From contig CAZXLH010000013.1 in NCBI GenBank assembly GCA_964641455.1, positions 1 through 50,801 on the forward strand: a DNA stretch of 50,801 bases, written 5' to 3'. The translations under genes and the position numbers were made by a program. The DNA is from DTU015 sp964641455. GTDB taxonomy: Bacteria > Bacillota > Sulfobacillia > Fermentithermobacillales > Fermentithermobacillaceae. Each line of letters starts with the position of its first letter. Within the stretch, counting starts at the first letter, position 1. Of the stretch, positions 8,687-16,351 are shown one piece after another. Below the pieces are notes generated by a model. That model saw nothing but the letters and a program-made list of their open reading frames with translations. It did no database searches and had not been told where the DNA came from.

Positions 8687-8755
8687 ATTCTACTCTCCCT
8701 CAGCATTGATCCTCTTAATTAAAGATTTCAGCCACTAACCTGGCTTAAATACAGT

Positions 8756-9937
8756 TTACGACTTCTTAAGGCACTTTACTCCGGGAAGGCCCTTACCCTC
8801 AAGAAACTCAAGGGAAGCGCCGCCTCCTGTAGATAAGTGCTTGATTCTGCCGGCATACCCTGACAGTTCTACAGCAGCCAGGGAATCTCCGCCCCCTACA
8901 ACTGTAAACCCATCTACATGGGCAATGGCAGCAGCTATCTCAAGAGTGCCTCCTCGGAATACTTCTACTTCGAATACGCCCATAGGCCCGTTCCAATAAA
9001 CCGTCCTGGCTTTGGCTATCTCATCTGAAAACAGTTTGCGGCTATCCGGCCCTATGTCAAGCGCCATCATGTTTTCCGGAACCCGGCCACACTTTACGGC
9101 CTTAACCGGCGCACCTGGTTCAGGTTTCTCAGCCACAACCAAATCTACAGGCAGAATCAGTTTCTTGCTCAAACCTTTTGCCTTTTCCATGATTCTTAAG
9201 GCTTCTTGACACTTATCAGGCTCAACCAGTGACTTGCCCATATCATAGCCTTGAGCCAAAAGAAACGTGTTGGCCATACCGCCGCCAACAAGAAGGGTAT
9301 CAACTCTGTCCAGAAGGCTTTCCAACACTCCCAGTTTGTCAGAAACCTTAGCTCCTCCAATAATAGCTGTAAAAGGACGCTCAGGCGAAGCCAACAGTTT
9401 ACCTAAAGCCTGTATTTCCTTTTCCATAAGAAACCCGGCATAGGCAGGCAGAAACTCGGCTACTCCGGCCGTTGATGCATGGGCCCTGTGAGCTGCGCCG
9501 AAAGCATCGTTGACAAATATATCGCCTAAAGAAGCCAGTTTGCGTGCAAATTGTGTTTCGTTCTGCTCTTCTTCAGGATGAAAACGGACGTTTTCAAGAA
9601 GCACAACCTGCTTTGGCTTCATTTCAGCAACTTCACGTTCAACTTCTTCGCCTATACAATCGTCAAGTTTCTTGACTTTTGCTCCAAGAAGCTCTGAGAG
9701 CCTTTTTGCCACAGGATCAAGCCTTAGGCTCTCTCTTACTTTGCCTTTCGGCCGGCCAAAATGGGCGGCCAGCACTATTTTTGCGTTATTGTCCATCAGG
9801 TACTTGATAGTGGGAAGAGACGCTCTGATTCGTGTGTCATCTGTAATTTGGGATCCTTTGATTGGGACATTGTAATCCACACGGCAAAAGCAACGCTTAT
9901 CACTCACATCTACATCCCTGACAGTGGCCATTGACAC
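8756..9937 (-). CDS. pgk: Phosphoglycerate kinase
   Basis: Transfers phosphate from 1,3-bisphosphoglycerate to ADP, the first ATP-yielding step of glycolysis. The 393-residue protein has RVDYNVP (usually RVDFNVP), DDTRIRASLPTI, HFGRPKG (usually HLGRPKG), the hinge and nucleotide segments AIIGGAKVSDKLGVL and YWNGPMGVFE, and VVGGGDSLAAVE near the C terminus. The GTG at 9937 is preferred because AGGAGG lies nine bases upstream; an ATG two codons in is the alternative. Second gene of the gap operon. Confidence 0.97.
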   Translation of the reverse strand: MSMATVRDVDVSDKRCFCRVDYNVPIKGSQITDDTRIRASLPTIKYLMDNNAKIVLAAHFGRPKGKVRESLRLDPVAKRLSELLGAKVKKLDDCIGEEVEREVAEMKPKQVVLLENVRFHPEEEQNETQFARKLASLGDIFVNDAFGAAHRAHASTAGVAEFLPAYAGFLMEKEIQALGKLLASPERPFTAIIGGAKVSDKLGVLESLLDRVDTLLVGGGMANTFLLAQGYDMGKSLVEPDKCQEALRIMEKAKGLSKKLILPVDLVVAEKPEPGAPVKAVKCGRVPENMMALDIGPDSRKLFSDEIAKARTVYWNGPMGVFEVEVFRGGTLEIAAAIAHVDGFTVVGGGDSLAAVELSGYAGRIKHLSTGGGASLEFLEGKGLPGVKCLKKS

Positions 9938-9996
9938 CGAAGTCTACCTCCTTGATACAGGCTTAACTGCTTTAAACGCCATTGGCGTGGTTTTCA

Positions 9997-11004
9997 TCAT
10001 ATGCCTTTAGAAATTATGTACGAAATAAGGTCGATAAGACGTTCGCAATAACCCCATTCATTGTCATACCAGGCAACCACTTTGACCAAATCGTCGCCGA
10101 TTACCTGAGTGGAAATTCCGTCAACCACTGATGATTCAAGCATTCCCTTGTAATCTGTAGATACCAGGGGCTCGTAAGAAATGCCCAAGATGCCTTTGAG
10201 CTCATTTTCAGCAGCGGTTTCAAATGCCTTGTTTACAGTTTCTGCGTCACACGGCTTTGATACATGACAAGTCAAATCGACTACTGAAACCGTAGGTGTG
10301 GGAACCCTGAAAGCCATTCCGTTAAACTTGCCTTCAAGCTGCGGAAGTACCAAAGATACTGCTTTGGCAGCGCCTGTTGTAGTAGGAATGATATTAAGGG
10401 CAGCGGCTCTTCCCCTGCGAAGGTCTTTATGAGGGAAGTCCAAAATTACCTGGTCGTTGGTATATGCATGAATAGTGGTCATAAGCCCTTTCTTCACGCC
10501 AAAATTCTCATCTAAAACCTTGGCTACAGGAGCAAGCCCGTTAGTAGTGCATGAAGCATTTGAAATCACGTGGTGCTTGGAAGGATCGTACTGGCCGTGG
10601 TTGACACCCATTACTATGGTTATGTCTTCACCTTTTGCAGGCGCCGAAATTACTACTTTCTTTGCACCGCCTGATTCTATATGGGCTATAGCCTTTTCTT
10701 TTTCCCGGAAACGGCCTGTGGCTTCGAGCACAATTTCAACGCCCATATCTTTCCACGGAATATTGGCTGGATCTTTTTCAGAAAATACCTTAATCCTTCT
10801 GCCGCCAACTGAAAAACCGTCGGCGTCAGCCTTTATATCTTCGTCATAAGTACCGTAGTTTGTGTCGTACTTCAAAAGGTGGGAAAGGGTGCCCGGATCA
10901 GTCAGGTCGTTTACAGCTACTATGTCAATATCCTCTACCCGCTTGCAGGCCCTCAAAAAACGCCGGCCAATGCTGCCAAAACCGTTAATACCGATTTTAA
11001 CCAT
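9997..11004 (-). CDS. gap: Glyceraldehyde-3-phosphate dehydrogenase (NAD-type)
   Basis: Oxidises glyceraldehyde 3-phosphate to 1,3-bisphosphoglycerate. The 335-residue protein shows the Rossmann NGFGSIGRR (Ser where Arg is more usual), the NAD-selective Asp in VAVNDLTD, the catalytic Cys in SNASCTTN, the catalytic His in TTIHAYTNDQ, the AAALNIIPTTTGAA substrate loop and the C-terminal WYDNEWGY. The ATG at 11004 follows AGGAGG. It is first in the operon and has a clear sigma-A promoter just upstream. No CggR-type repressor gene is adjacent, unlike in Bacillus. Confidence 0.97.
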   Translation of the reverse strand: MVKIGINGFGSIGRRFLRACKRVEDIDIVAVNDLTDPGTLSHLLKYDTNYGTYDEDIKADADGFSVGGRRIKVFSEKDPANIPWKDMGVEIVLEATGRFREKEKAIAHIESGGAKKVVISAPAKGEDITIVMGVNHGQYDPSKHHVISNASCTTNGLAPVAKVLDENFGVKKGLMTTIHAYTNDQVILDFPHKDLRRGRAAALNIIPTTTGAAKAVSLVLPQLEGKFNGMAFRVPTPTVSVVDLTCHVSKPCDAETVNKAFETAAENELKGILGISYEPLVSTDYKGMLESSVVDGISTQVIGDDLVKVVAWYDNEWGYCERLIDLISYIISKGI

Positions 11005-11044
11005 TAAGAATACCTCCTGATTACATAATTTATATCTTTTCCAT

Positions 11045-11074
11045 ATTATAACGTTACGAAAACAGTATTCCCAA
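11045..11074 (-). promoter_or_regulatory. Sigma-A promoter of the gap-pgk-tpiA-gpmI-eno operon
   Basis: On the minus strand TTGGGA (11074-11069) and a perfect TATAAT (11050-11045) are separated by 18 bases. They lie about 40 bases upstream of the gap ATG. The spacing and sequence fit the vegetative sigma factor. The -10 overlaps an AACGTTATAACGTT-like symmetric region that could be a repressor site, though none is proven. Confidence 0.75.
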
Positions 11075-11269
11075 TCTACTTATGAACCTTGTGTACTTTG
11101 GTTATACGGGTACACATAGTAACTGGGCCACCGGGGTTCGGGCATGGACCTTCTTACCCCTTAGCACTCCTACATAAGGCCGGTTTCTGCATAAGCCAAG
11201 CCTTGTCCAGACTACACTTGTATTACTGCCGGCGTCAAGCCATTATGAGGTGTGCTAAAAGGCGGGCCG

Positions 11270-11797
11270 TCACATATACAATACCAATCCTAAAACTCCC
11301 GACAGCACCAAAAGCAGAATTGGATCAATGTTAAACACAAGGATTGCTACAACAACTGCAACAGCAACAATGCCCGGAATCACACCTGTAACCGAAGTTG
11401 GAAACACCGAGAGCGCAGCAGACAGAATGAGCGCAACTACAACAGGCCTTATGCCTGCCAGCATATCTTGCACAACAGGCACTTCGCTATATTTAAGAAA
11501 AAGCCTGCCCAGAATCATCATTATTGTAAATGCCGGCAACACTACCCCAAATGTAGCTGTCAAAGAGCCTAATATGCCTGCTACCTTGAAACCTACGTAT
11601 GTAGCAGAGTTAATGGCAATAGGCCCCGGAGTCCCTTGAGATATAGCAATAACGTCGACAAACTCGGCCATATCCAACCAGCCCCTGATGCTCACTACCT
11701 CACGGGAAATCAGAGGGATCATGGCGTATCCACCGCCGAAAGCAAAAGCGCCTACTCTAAGAAAAGATACAAACAAATCGATTAACACTGGAGTCAT
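11270..11797 (-). CDS. Chromate transporter, short ChrA-type half protein (second of pair)
   Basis: A 175-residue membrane protein of the CHR family, which exports chromate in proton-driven fashion in characterised members. The hallmark FLRVGAFAFGGGYAMIPLI and the EFVDVIAISQGTPGPIAINSATYVGFK block are present, followed by four or five hydrophobic segments. It corresponds to one half of long-chain ChrA, and paired short-chain CHR genes usually work together. The partner (11892-12509) lies immediately upstream. The true substrate in an anaerobe may be another oxyanion. Confidence 0.9.
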   Translation of the reverse strand: MTPVLIDLFVSFLRVGAFAFGGGYAMIPLISREVVSIRGWLDMAEFVDVIAISQGTPGPIAINSATYVGFKVAGILGSLTATFGVVLPAFTIMMILGRLFLKYSEVPVVQDMLAGIRPVVVALILSAALSVFPTSVTGVIPGIVAVAVVVAILVFNIDPILLLVLSGVLGLVLYM

Positions 11798-11891
11798 TGC
11801 TAGATCATCTCACTTTACACATTATTGCCCTGTGGCAAAATCAATTTGCGCATGTAAGCTTGGTTCAAGGCTCCCTGCTCATTACCTGCAA

Positions 11892-12509
11892 TTAGCTCTT
11901 GATCTTAGTTGTTGATCGTTGTGTCAAACCGTACGCTACTCCGCCAACCGCCGCTGTGAGCACTGCAAAAATAGGGTTTACTTTGAAAAACAGCAAAAGC
12001 ACGGCGCCAACCGCTGCAAACACAATGTCCTTTCGGTTGCTTATAGATTTTCTGCCCACTTGCCAAACTGCTGAAATCAGCAAACCGAAGATGGCCGGAC
12101 GCATGCCCTTAAAAATTGCCTCAACAGCTTTTGAGTCTCTAATCTTTAAAAAGAAATTGGCAATAACAAGGATGATTACAAATGACGGCAAGCTAGAGCC
12201 GAGGGTCGCAATTAAGGCTCCCGGCAATCCCCTCATCTTGTAGCCACACAACACTGATGTGTTGATGGCAATAGGCCCCGGCCCGCTTTGGGCTATGGCG
12301 AGAATGTCAACAAACTCAGAGTCTTCAAGCCATTTCTGCCTGTCTACAAGTTCTTTTCTAATAAGGGGTACCATTGCCCATCCTCCGCCAAAAGTAAATG
12401 CTCCTATTTTGAAGAAACTAAGAAAAATTTGAAGCAAAGGTGCAGTTGGAACAGAAGAAGGCTTGGGCTCTTGTTCTTCATAAATTTGTGTATCATCAAT
12501 AGAATTCAT
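11892..12509 (-). CDS. Chromate transporter, short ChrA-type half protein (first of pair)
   Basis: A 205-residue CHR-family half protein. It has LLQIFLSFFKIGAFTFGGGW, the FVDILAIAQSGPGPIAINTSVLCGYK block and several transmembrane stretches. A hydrophilic N-terminal extension of about 25 residues (IDDTQIYEEQEPKPSS) is unusual for the family. The ATG at 12509 is chosen because GGGAGG lies eight bases upstream; the open frame extends to 12548 without homology. It forms a two-gene unit with 11270-11797. Confidence 0.9.
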   Translation of the reverse strand: MNSIDDTQIYEEQEPKPSSVPTAPLLQIFLSFFKIGAFTFGGGWAMVPLIRKELVDRQKWLEDSEFVDILAIAQSGPGPIAINTSVLCGYKMRGLPGALIATLGSSLPSFVIILVIANFFLKIRDSKAVEAIFKGMRPAIFGLLISAVWQVGRKSISNRKDIVFAAVGAVLLLFFKVNPIFAVLTAAVGGVAYGLTQRSTTKIKS

Positions 12510-12557
12510 GGCGTCTACCTCCCAACCTCCATATCCCCCACATGGCATACGCAGCTA

Positions 12558-12566
12558 ATTATATCA
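12558..12566 (-). promoter_or_regulatory. Extended -10 promoter of the chromate transporter pair
   Basis: TGATATAAT on the minus strand (12566-12558) matches the extended -10 consensus TGnTATAAT, about 50 bases before the first ChrA start. No good -35 is seen, which is acceptable for extended -10 promoters. It lies just after the terminator that ends the rpoD operon. Confidence 0.5.
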
Positions 12567-12602
12567 TTTTCAGCAAAAGAGTTTCTAAGCCGCACAAAAT
12601 AC

Positions 12603-12634
12603 AAAAACCCGGACAGCTAATGTAAACGCCCGGG
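12603..12634 (-). terminator. Intrinsic terminator of the dnaG-rpoD operon
   Basis: On the minus strand CCGGG and GC-rich flanks (12634-12630) pair with CCCGG (12612-12608) across a 17-base loop, followed by TTTTT (12607-12603). A second GC-rich inverted repeat, ACCGGCC (12661-12667) with GGCCGGT (12691-12697), lies between it and the rpoD stop and may add to termination. Confidence 0.6.
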
Positions 12635-12743
12635 CTTGTACTTGCAATGTTAAGGTTCATACCGGCCACCGGCCCCAATACCCAGTGCCCGGCCGGTTCT
12701 CATACGTATTCCATAACCGCGGTATGCTGCATCAACAACATAT

Positions 12744-13958
12744 CTACACCAGGTAATCTCTGAGTTTCTTGCTGCGTTGAGGATGCCTAAGTTTCCTTAG
12801 CGCCTTTGCCTCAATCTGCCGAATACGCTCTCTGGTGACTCCGAATTCACGCCCCACTTCCTCAAGAGTTCGGGACTTGCCGTCATCTAACCCAAAGCGG
12901 AGCCTTAGAACTCTTTGCTCTCTTTCATTGAGAGTATCCAATACTTCTTCAATTTGCTCCTTTAGCAGCATAAACGATGCAGCCTCAGCAGGAGCGACAG
13001 CATCTACGTCTTCAATAAAGTCGCCTAGGTGGCTGTCTTCTTCCTCGCCTATAGGGGTCTCCAGAGAAACAGGTTCTTGAGCAATTTTCTGAATCTCTCT
13101 AACCCTTTCAGGAGTCAACCCCATCTCTTCAGCAATTTCCTCAGCAGTTGGTTCCCTGCCCAGTTCTTGCAATAGCTGGCGAGAAGTACGGACCAGTTTA
13201 TTGATAGTCTCTACCATATGCACAGGAATTCTTATAGTCCTGGCCTGATCAGCAATTGACCTGGTAATGGCCTGTCTTATCCACCAAGTCGCATAGGTAC
13301 TTAGCTTATAGCCCTTTCTGTAGTCAAATTTTTCTACAGCCTTAATCAACCCCATGTTGCCTTCCTGGATAAGGTCAAGAAAAAGCATGCCTCGTCCAAC
13401 ATATCTTTTGGCAATAGATACTACCAATCGCAAATTCGCCTCGACCAAACGCTGCTTGGCTTCCATATCGCCCATTTCCATACGTTTAGCCAGTTCTACC
13501 TCTTCCTCTGCAGTAAGCAGGTCAACCTTTCCAATTTCCTTCAGATACATTCGAACCGGATCATCTAATGCTACTCCTTCAGGAACCGACAAATCTATCT
13601 TCTTTCCCTTCGCCTCTTTTTTACCTTCAGCCTCGTCAGAATCATCACTCTCTGGTTGATCTTCGTCTTCTTCGGCATCTTCGTCTAAAAGAGGGGCGGG
13701 TTTGGCAGTCTTAGCCTGTTTGGCTTCAACACTTTCATTGTCCCGGCGAAGGGCAAAGGTACCCTTAGCCGATTGTCGTTCGCTTACAACTTCTATGCCC
13801 ATTTCCTGAAAACCACGATAAACCTGTTCTGCCTGGTCTTCACTAACAATCAGGCCTTCCAGAGCATCCGCAATTTCCTTATAGGTTAAGAAGCCTTTTT
13901 CCCGGCCTTGTGCAATTAGCTCTTTAATTGCACCAGACCCTTCATGCAGATCTTTCAA
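12744..13958 (-). CDS. rpoD: RNA polymerase primary sigma factor (sigma-A)
   Basis: The vegetative sigma factor that directs RNA polymerase to -35/-10 promoters such as those noted here. The 404-residue protein has region 1.1 (about 1-60), an acidic linker (about 75-115), regions 1.2-2.4 (GVALDDPVRMYLKEIG, LFLDLIQEGNMGLIKAVEKF, STYATWWIRQAITRSIADQA), region 3 and region 4 (RLRFGLDDGKSRTLEEVGRE with the helix-turn-helix GVTRERIRQIEAKALRKLRH). It starts at TTG 13958, overlapping the dnaG stop by four bases, with GGGAGGGAAGAGGG upstream. This indicates translational coupling in a dnaG-rpoD operon. Confidence 0.97.
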   Translation of the reverse strand: MKDLHEGSGAIKELIAQGREKGFLTYKEIADALEGLIVSEDQAEQVYRGFQEMGIEVVSERQSAKGTFALRRDNESVEAKQAKTAKPAPLLDEDAEEDEDQPESDDSDEAEGKKEAKGKKIDLSVPEGVALDDPVRMYLKEIGKVDLLTAEEEVELAKRMEMGDMEAKQRLVEANLRLVVSIAKRYVGRGMLFLDLIQEGNMGLIKAVEKFDYRKGYKLSTYATWWIRQAITRSIADQARTIRIPVHMVETINKLVRTSRQLLQELGREPTAEEIAEEMGLTPERVREIQKIAQEPVSLETPIGEEEDSHLGDFIEDVDAVAPAEAASFMLLKEQIEEVLDTLNEREQRVLRLRFGLDDGKSRTLEEVGREFGVTRERIRQIEAKALRKLRHPQRSKKLRDYLV

Positions 13959-15820
13959 CCCTCTTCCCTCCCGGAGAAATCACCGGGGGAACTGTCAAAG
14001 TCGTCTCCCCTCGTAGACTTCACTTGTTTAAGTAGTTTTTGATAGTCGCTAATAATTGTTAAAAGTTTCTGTTCATCCCGCGCTTCCTGGGCCACTTTCA
14101 TCTCTTCCCGCAACTCTCTCAGTTGAAACTCTTTAATTTTCTTCACACAATCCAAAAGTACGCGTTCGGGCTGTTCCACGGGTCCGAATGTTGCACAGAT
14201 TTCTGCAACCCAACCGGAAATCTCATGTTCTTCCATCCAGGCAAGCGAACCTGTAAAGTTCTCAAATACCAAACGGCACCTGTCGTCGGCAAAGTCAGCC
14301 TCGCCAAGATAATCGTTTGCCATCTTTGCTAATTCTGGTTTTTCTACAAGCGCCCTTATAATTCCTTCCTCAGCCCTTTGTCGTCCAAGCGCAATTCCTG
14401 TGCCTTTTCGAGGGCGTTTTGCCGGCCTGGAACCTAACCGGTTGTCATAACCAGTAGTATTGCTGTTTTCTGGCTTTTTATACCTGGAAGCCCTTTGCGA
14501 CGCCCTCCTCAGCCTCTGCCTATATAATTCGACGTCCCTATCTAAAGATTCCTTCCGTACATCAAGATCCCGCCAGATCTCAGAAGTATAAGCAGAACTC
14601 TCAAATTGGCTGTCCAAAGAAGCCAGCACCGGTATCATTATGTCCTTAACTTTGAGTTTACCCTCAACTGTTGAAATATCAGCCGATCTTACTGCCTCAT
14701 CATATATAAATCTAATGTCAGGAATTGCTTGATCGATTAGTTCCTCAAATTTATCCGGGCCATATTTGCGGACATATTCGTCTGGATCTTCAGCCCCTTC
14801 AAAAGTCACAACTTTGGTCCTTCCACCTGCTTCGCGAAACACATCGATGCAACGCCTAACAGCCTTCTTTCCCGCCTTATCCTGGTCATACGAAAGCACC
14901 ACATCGTCACAAAGCAAAAGAAGGGTTCTGGCTTGCTGCGTTGAAAAAGCCGTACCCATTCCGGCTACAACGTAATCAATGCCATGTTGAAACATACTGA
15001 TAACATCCATGTATCCTTCCACTATACACACTTTGCCTTTGTTTCGAATACCTTCCTTGGCCAAATGTAGCGCATATAATTCATTCCTCTTGTGAAACAC
15101 AGGTGTGTCAGGGCAATTCAGATACTTTGGCATCTGATCTCCTATTGCTCTTCCTGCAAACCCTACCGGTTTGCCACTTGTGTTCCAAATAGGAAAAATA
15201 ATTCTATCACGAAAACGGTCGTAATAAGTTCCTCTTTGCTTGTCTCTTTCAATGATCAAGCCTGCCTGTTCCAAGTATCCGGCATCGATCCCTGCGTTTG
15301 TGCCTCTTTCGGTCATGAATTCCCACTGATCCGGAGCATACCCCAGTTGGAACATATCAATTACTTCCCGGGATAACCCTCTGCCTTTCAAATAATTTAG
15401 AGCTTGTACACCTTGCTTAGAAAAAAGCATTTCCCTGTACAGCTCCTGAGCAAACTCAAGGGCTTTGCGAATCTTCTCTGCCTGTGTTCTCCGTTTTTGG
15501 GCTTCCGGGCTAAGCTCTGCTTCAGGAAGCTTTACTCCCGTCCGCTTGGCCAGTTCTTCAACTGACTCGGGAAAACTCATATTTTCCATTTTCATAAGAA
15601 AGGAAAAAATGTTGCCTCCTTCACCACACCCAAAGCAGTAAAAAAGTTGTTTCTCAGGATCAACGCTGAAAGACGGCGTCTTTTCCTGGTGGAAAGGACA
15701 CAACCCAACATATCGTCTCCCTGCTTTACGCAATTTGACGTATTGAGAAACCAAAGCAATCATGTCAGCTCTTGATTTAACTTCAGTTATGATATCCTGG
15801 CTGTAATACCTTCCAGACAC
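13955..15820 (-). CDS. dnaG: DNA primase DnaG
   Basis: Synthesises RNA primers for replication. The 621-residue protein has an N-terminal CHC2 zinc finger (C41, H44, C62, C65: CPFHQEKTPSFSVD and CFGCGEGG), then the catalytic core with the Toprim motifs VCIVEGYMDVI and VLSYDQDKAGKKA, and a C-terminal helicase-binding region from about residue 430. The start is GTG at 15820; the nearest good Shine-Dalgarno (AAGGGAG) is rather distant, so the exact start is less sure. It is co-transcribed with rpoD, the remnant of the classical macromolecular synthesis operon. Confidence 0.96.
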   Translation of the reverse strand: MSGRYYSQDIITEVKSRADMIALVSQYVKLRKAGRRYVGLCPFHQEKTPSFSVDPEKQLFYCFGCGEGGNIFSFLMKMENMSFPESVEELAKRTGVKLPEAELSPEAQKRRTQAEKIRKALEFAQELYREMLFSKQGVQALNYLKGRGLSREVIDMFQLGYAPDQWEFMTERGTNAGIDAGYLEQAGLIIERDKQRGTYYDRFRDRIIFPIWNTSGKPVGFAGRAIGDQMPKYLNCPDTPVFHKRNELYALHLAKEGIRNKGKVCIVEGYMDVISMFQHGIDYVVAGMGTAFSTQQARTLLLLCDDVVLSYDQDKAGKKAVRRCIDVFREAGGRTKVVTFEGAEDPDEYVRKYGPDKFEELIDQAIPDIRFIYDEAVRSADISTVEGKLKVKDIMIPVLASLDSQFESSAYTSEIWRDLDVRKESLDRDVELYRQRLRRASQRASRYKKPENSNTTGYDNRLGSRPAKRPRKGTGIALGRQRAEEGIIRALVEKPELAKMANDYLGEADFADDRCRLVFENFTGSLAWMEEHEISGWVAEICATFGPVEQPERVLLDCVKKIKEFQLRELREEMKVAQEARDEQKLLTIISDYQKLLKQVKSTRGDDFDSSPGDFSGREEG

Positions 15821-16238
15821 TTTATATACTTCGAAACTCCCTTCTCATGACGTATTTTGAAACAAGCTAACCTTTCTTGTATTCGATTTCCGTATCAGAA
15901 ATCCTTCTTTATATTGCCTAAATAATTCAGTCAATTAATCAATTTCCTGATAACCTGACATATTTGTCCATCAACATGTGATTTACAGAGATAGCCAGAC
16001 TCCCGTTCTCCAAGGCCAAACTCTGACAACATCAAACAAAGCAACTTTCAATATGTCAAACCGGCTAACTTGTCAAAAACCAATAGCGAAACCGGTGAAG
16101 TACCTAGGTGATTGAACCGAAGCTCATACCTATATATACGTTCGAAAACCAAAAAGGTTTTAAACACTGATTAGAAAGGCCTTGTTCAGTAAAACACAAG
16201 CACCAGAGGGCAAGCCGGCTAAACTATATGCCAAAAGT
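15821..16238. other. Leader/promoter region of dnaG-rpoD
   Basis: No gene is visible. The region carries a candidate sigma-A promoter (16048-16076) and a long AT-rich leader before dnaG. An incomplete inverted pair (AAAACC and GGTTTT near 16145-16165) could form a small hairpin. No riboswitch consensus was recognised. Confidence 0.5.
16048..16076 (-). promoter_or_regulatory. Candidate promoter of dnaG-rpoD
   Basis: A perfect TTGACA (-35, 16076-16071) and TATTGA (-10, 16053-16048) are separated by 17 bases on the minus strand. The 5' leader to dnaG would be about 220 bases. The -10 is mediocre; a second TTGACA-like word sits within the spacer. Confidence 0.5.
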
Positions 16239-16265
16239 AAAAGGGCCCGGGAGCCAGGCCCTTTT
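16239..16265 (-). terminator. Intrinsic terminator of the ppdK transcript
   Basis: AAAAGGGCC and GGCCCTTTT pair perfectly over nine bases with a nine-base loop, about 87 bases after the ppdK stop. The U-run is formed by the 3' arm itself (TTTT) followed by ACTTTT. The symmetric stem could also act on the opposite strand. It marks the end of the long run starting at yqfC. Confidence 0.8.
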
Positions 16266-16351
16266 GAATATCAATATGTTACGGCTGTGCTCAAATCTCC
16301 TGGTTAATGCTTAAAAGGCTGCTGACAGTCTATAAAGCATCAATCAAGCAT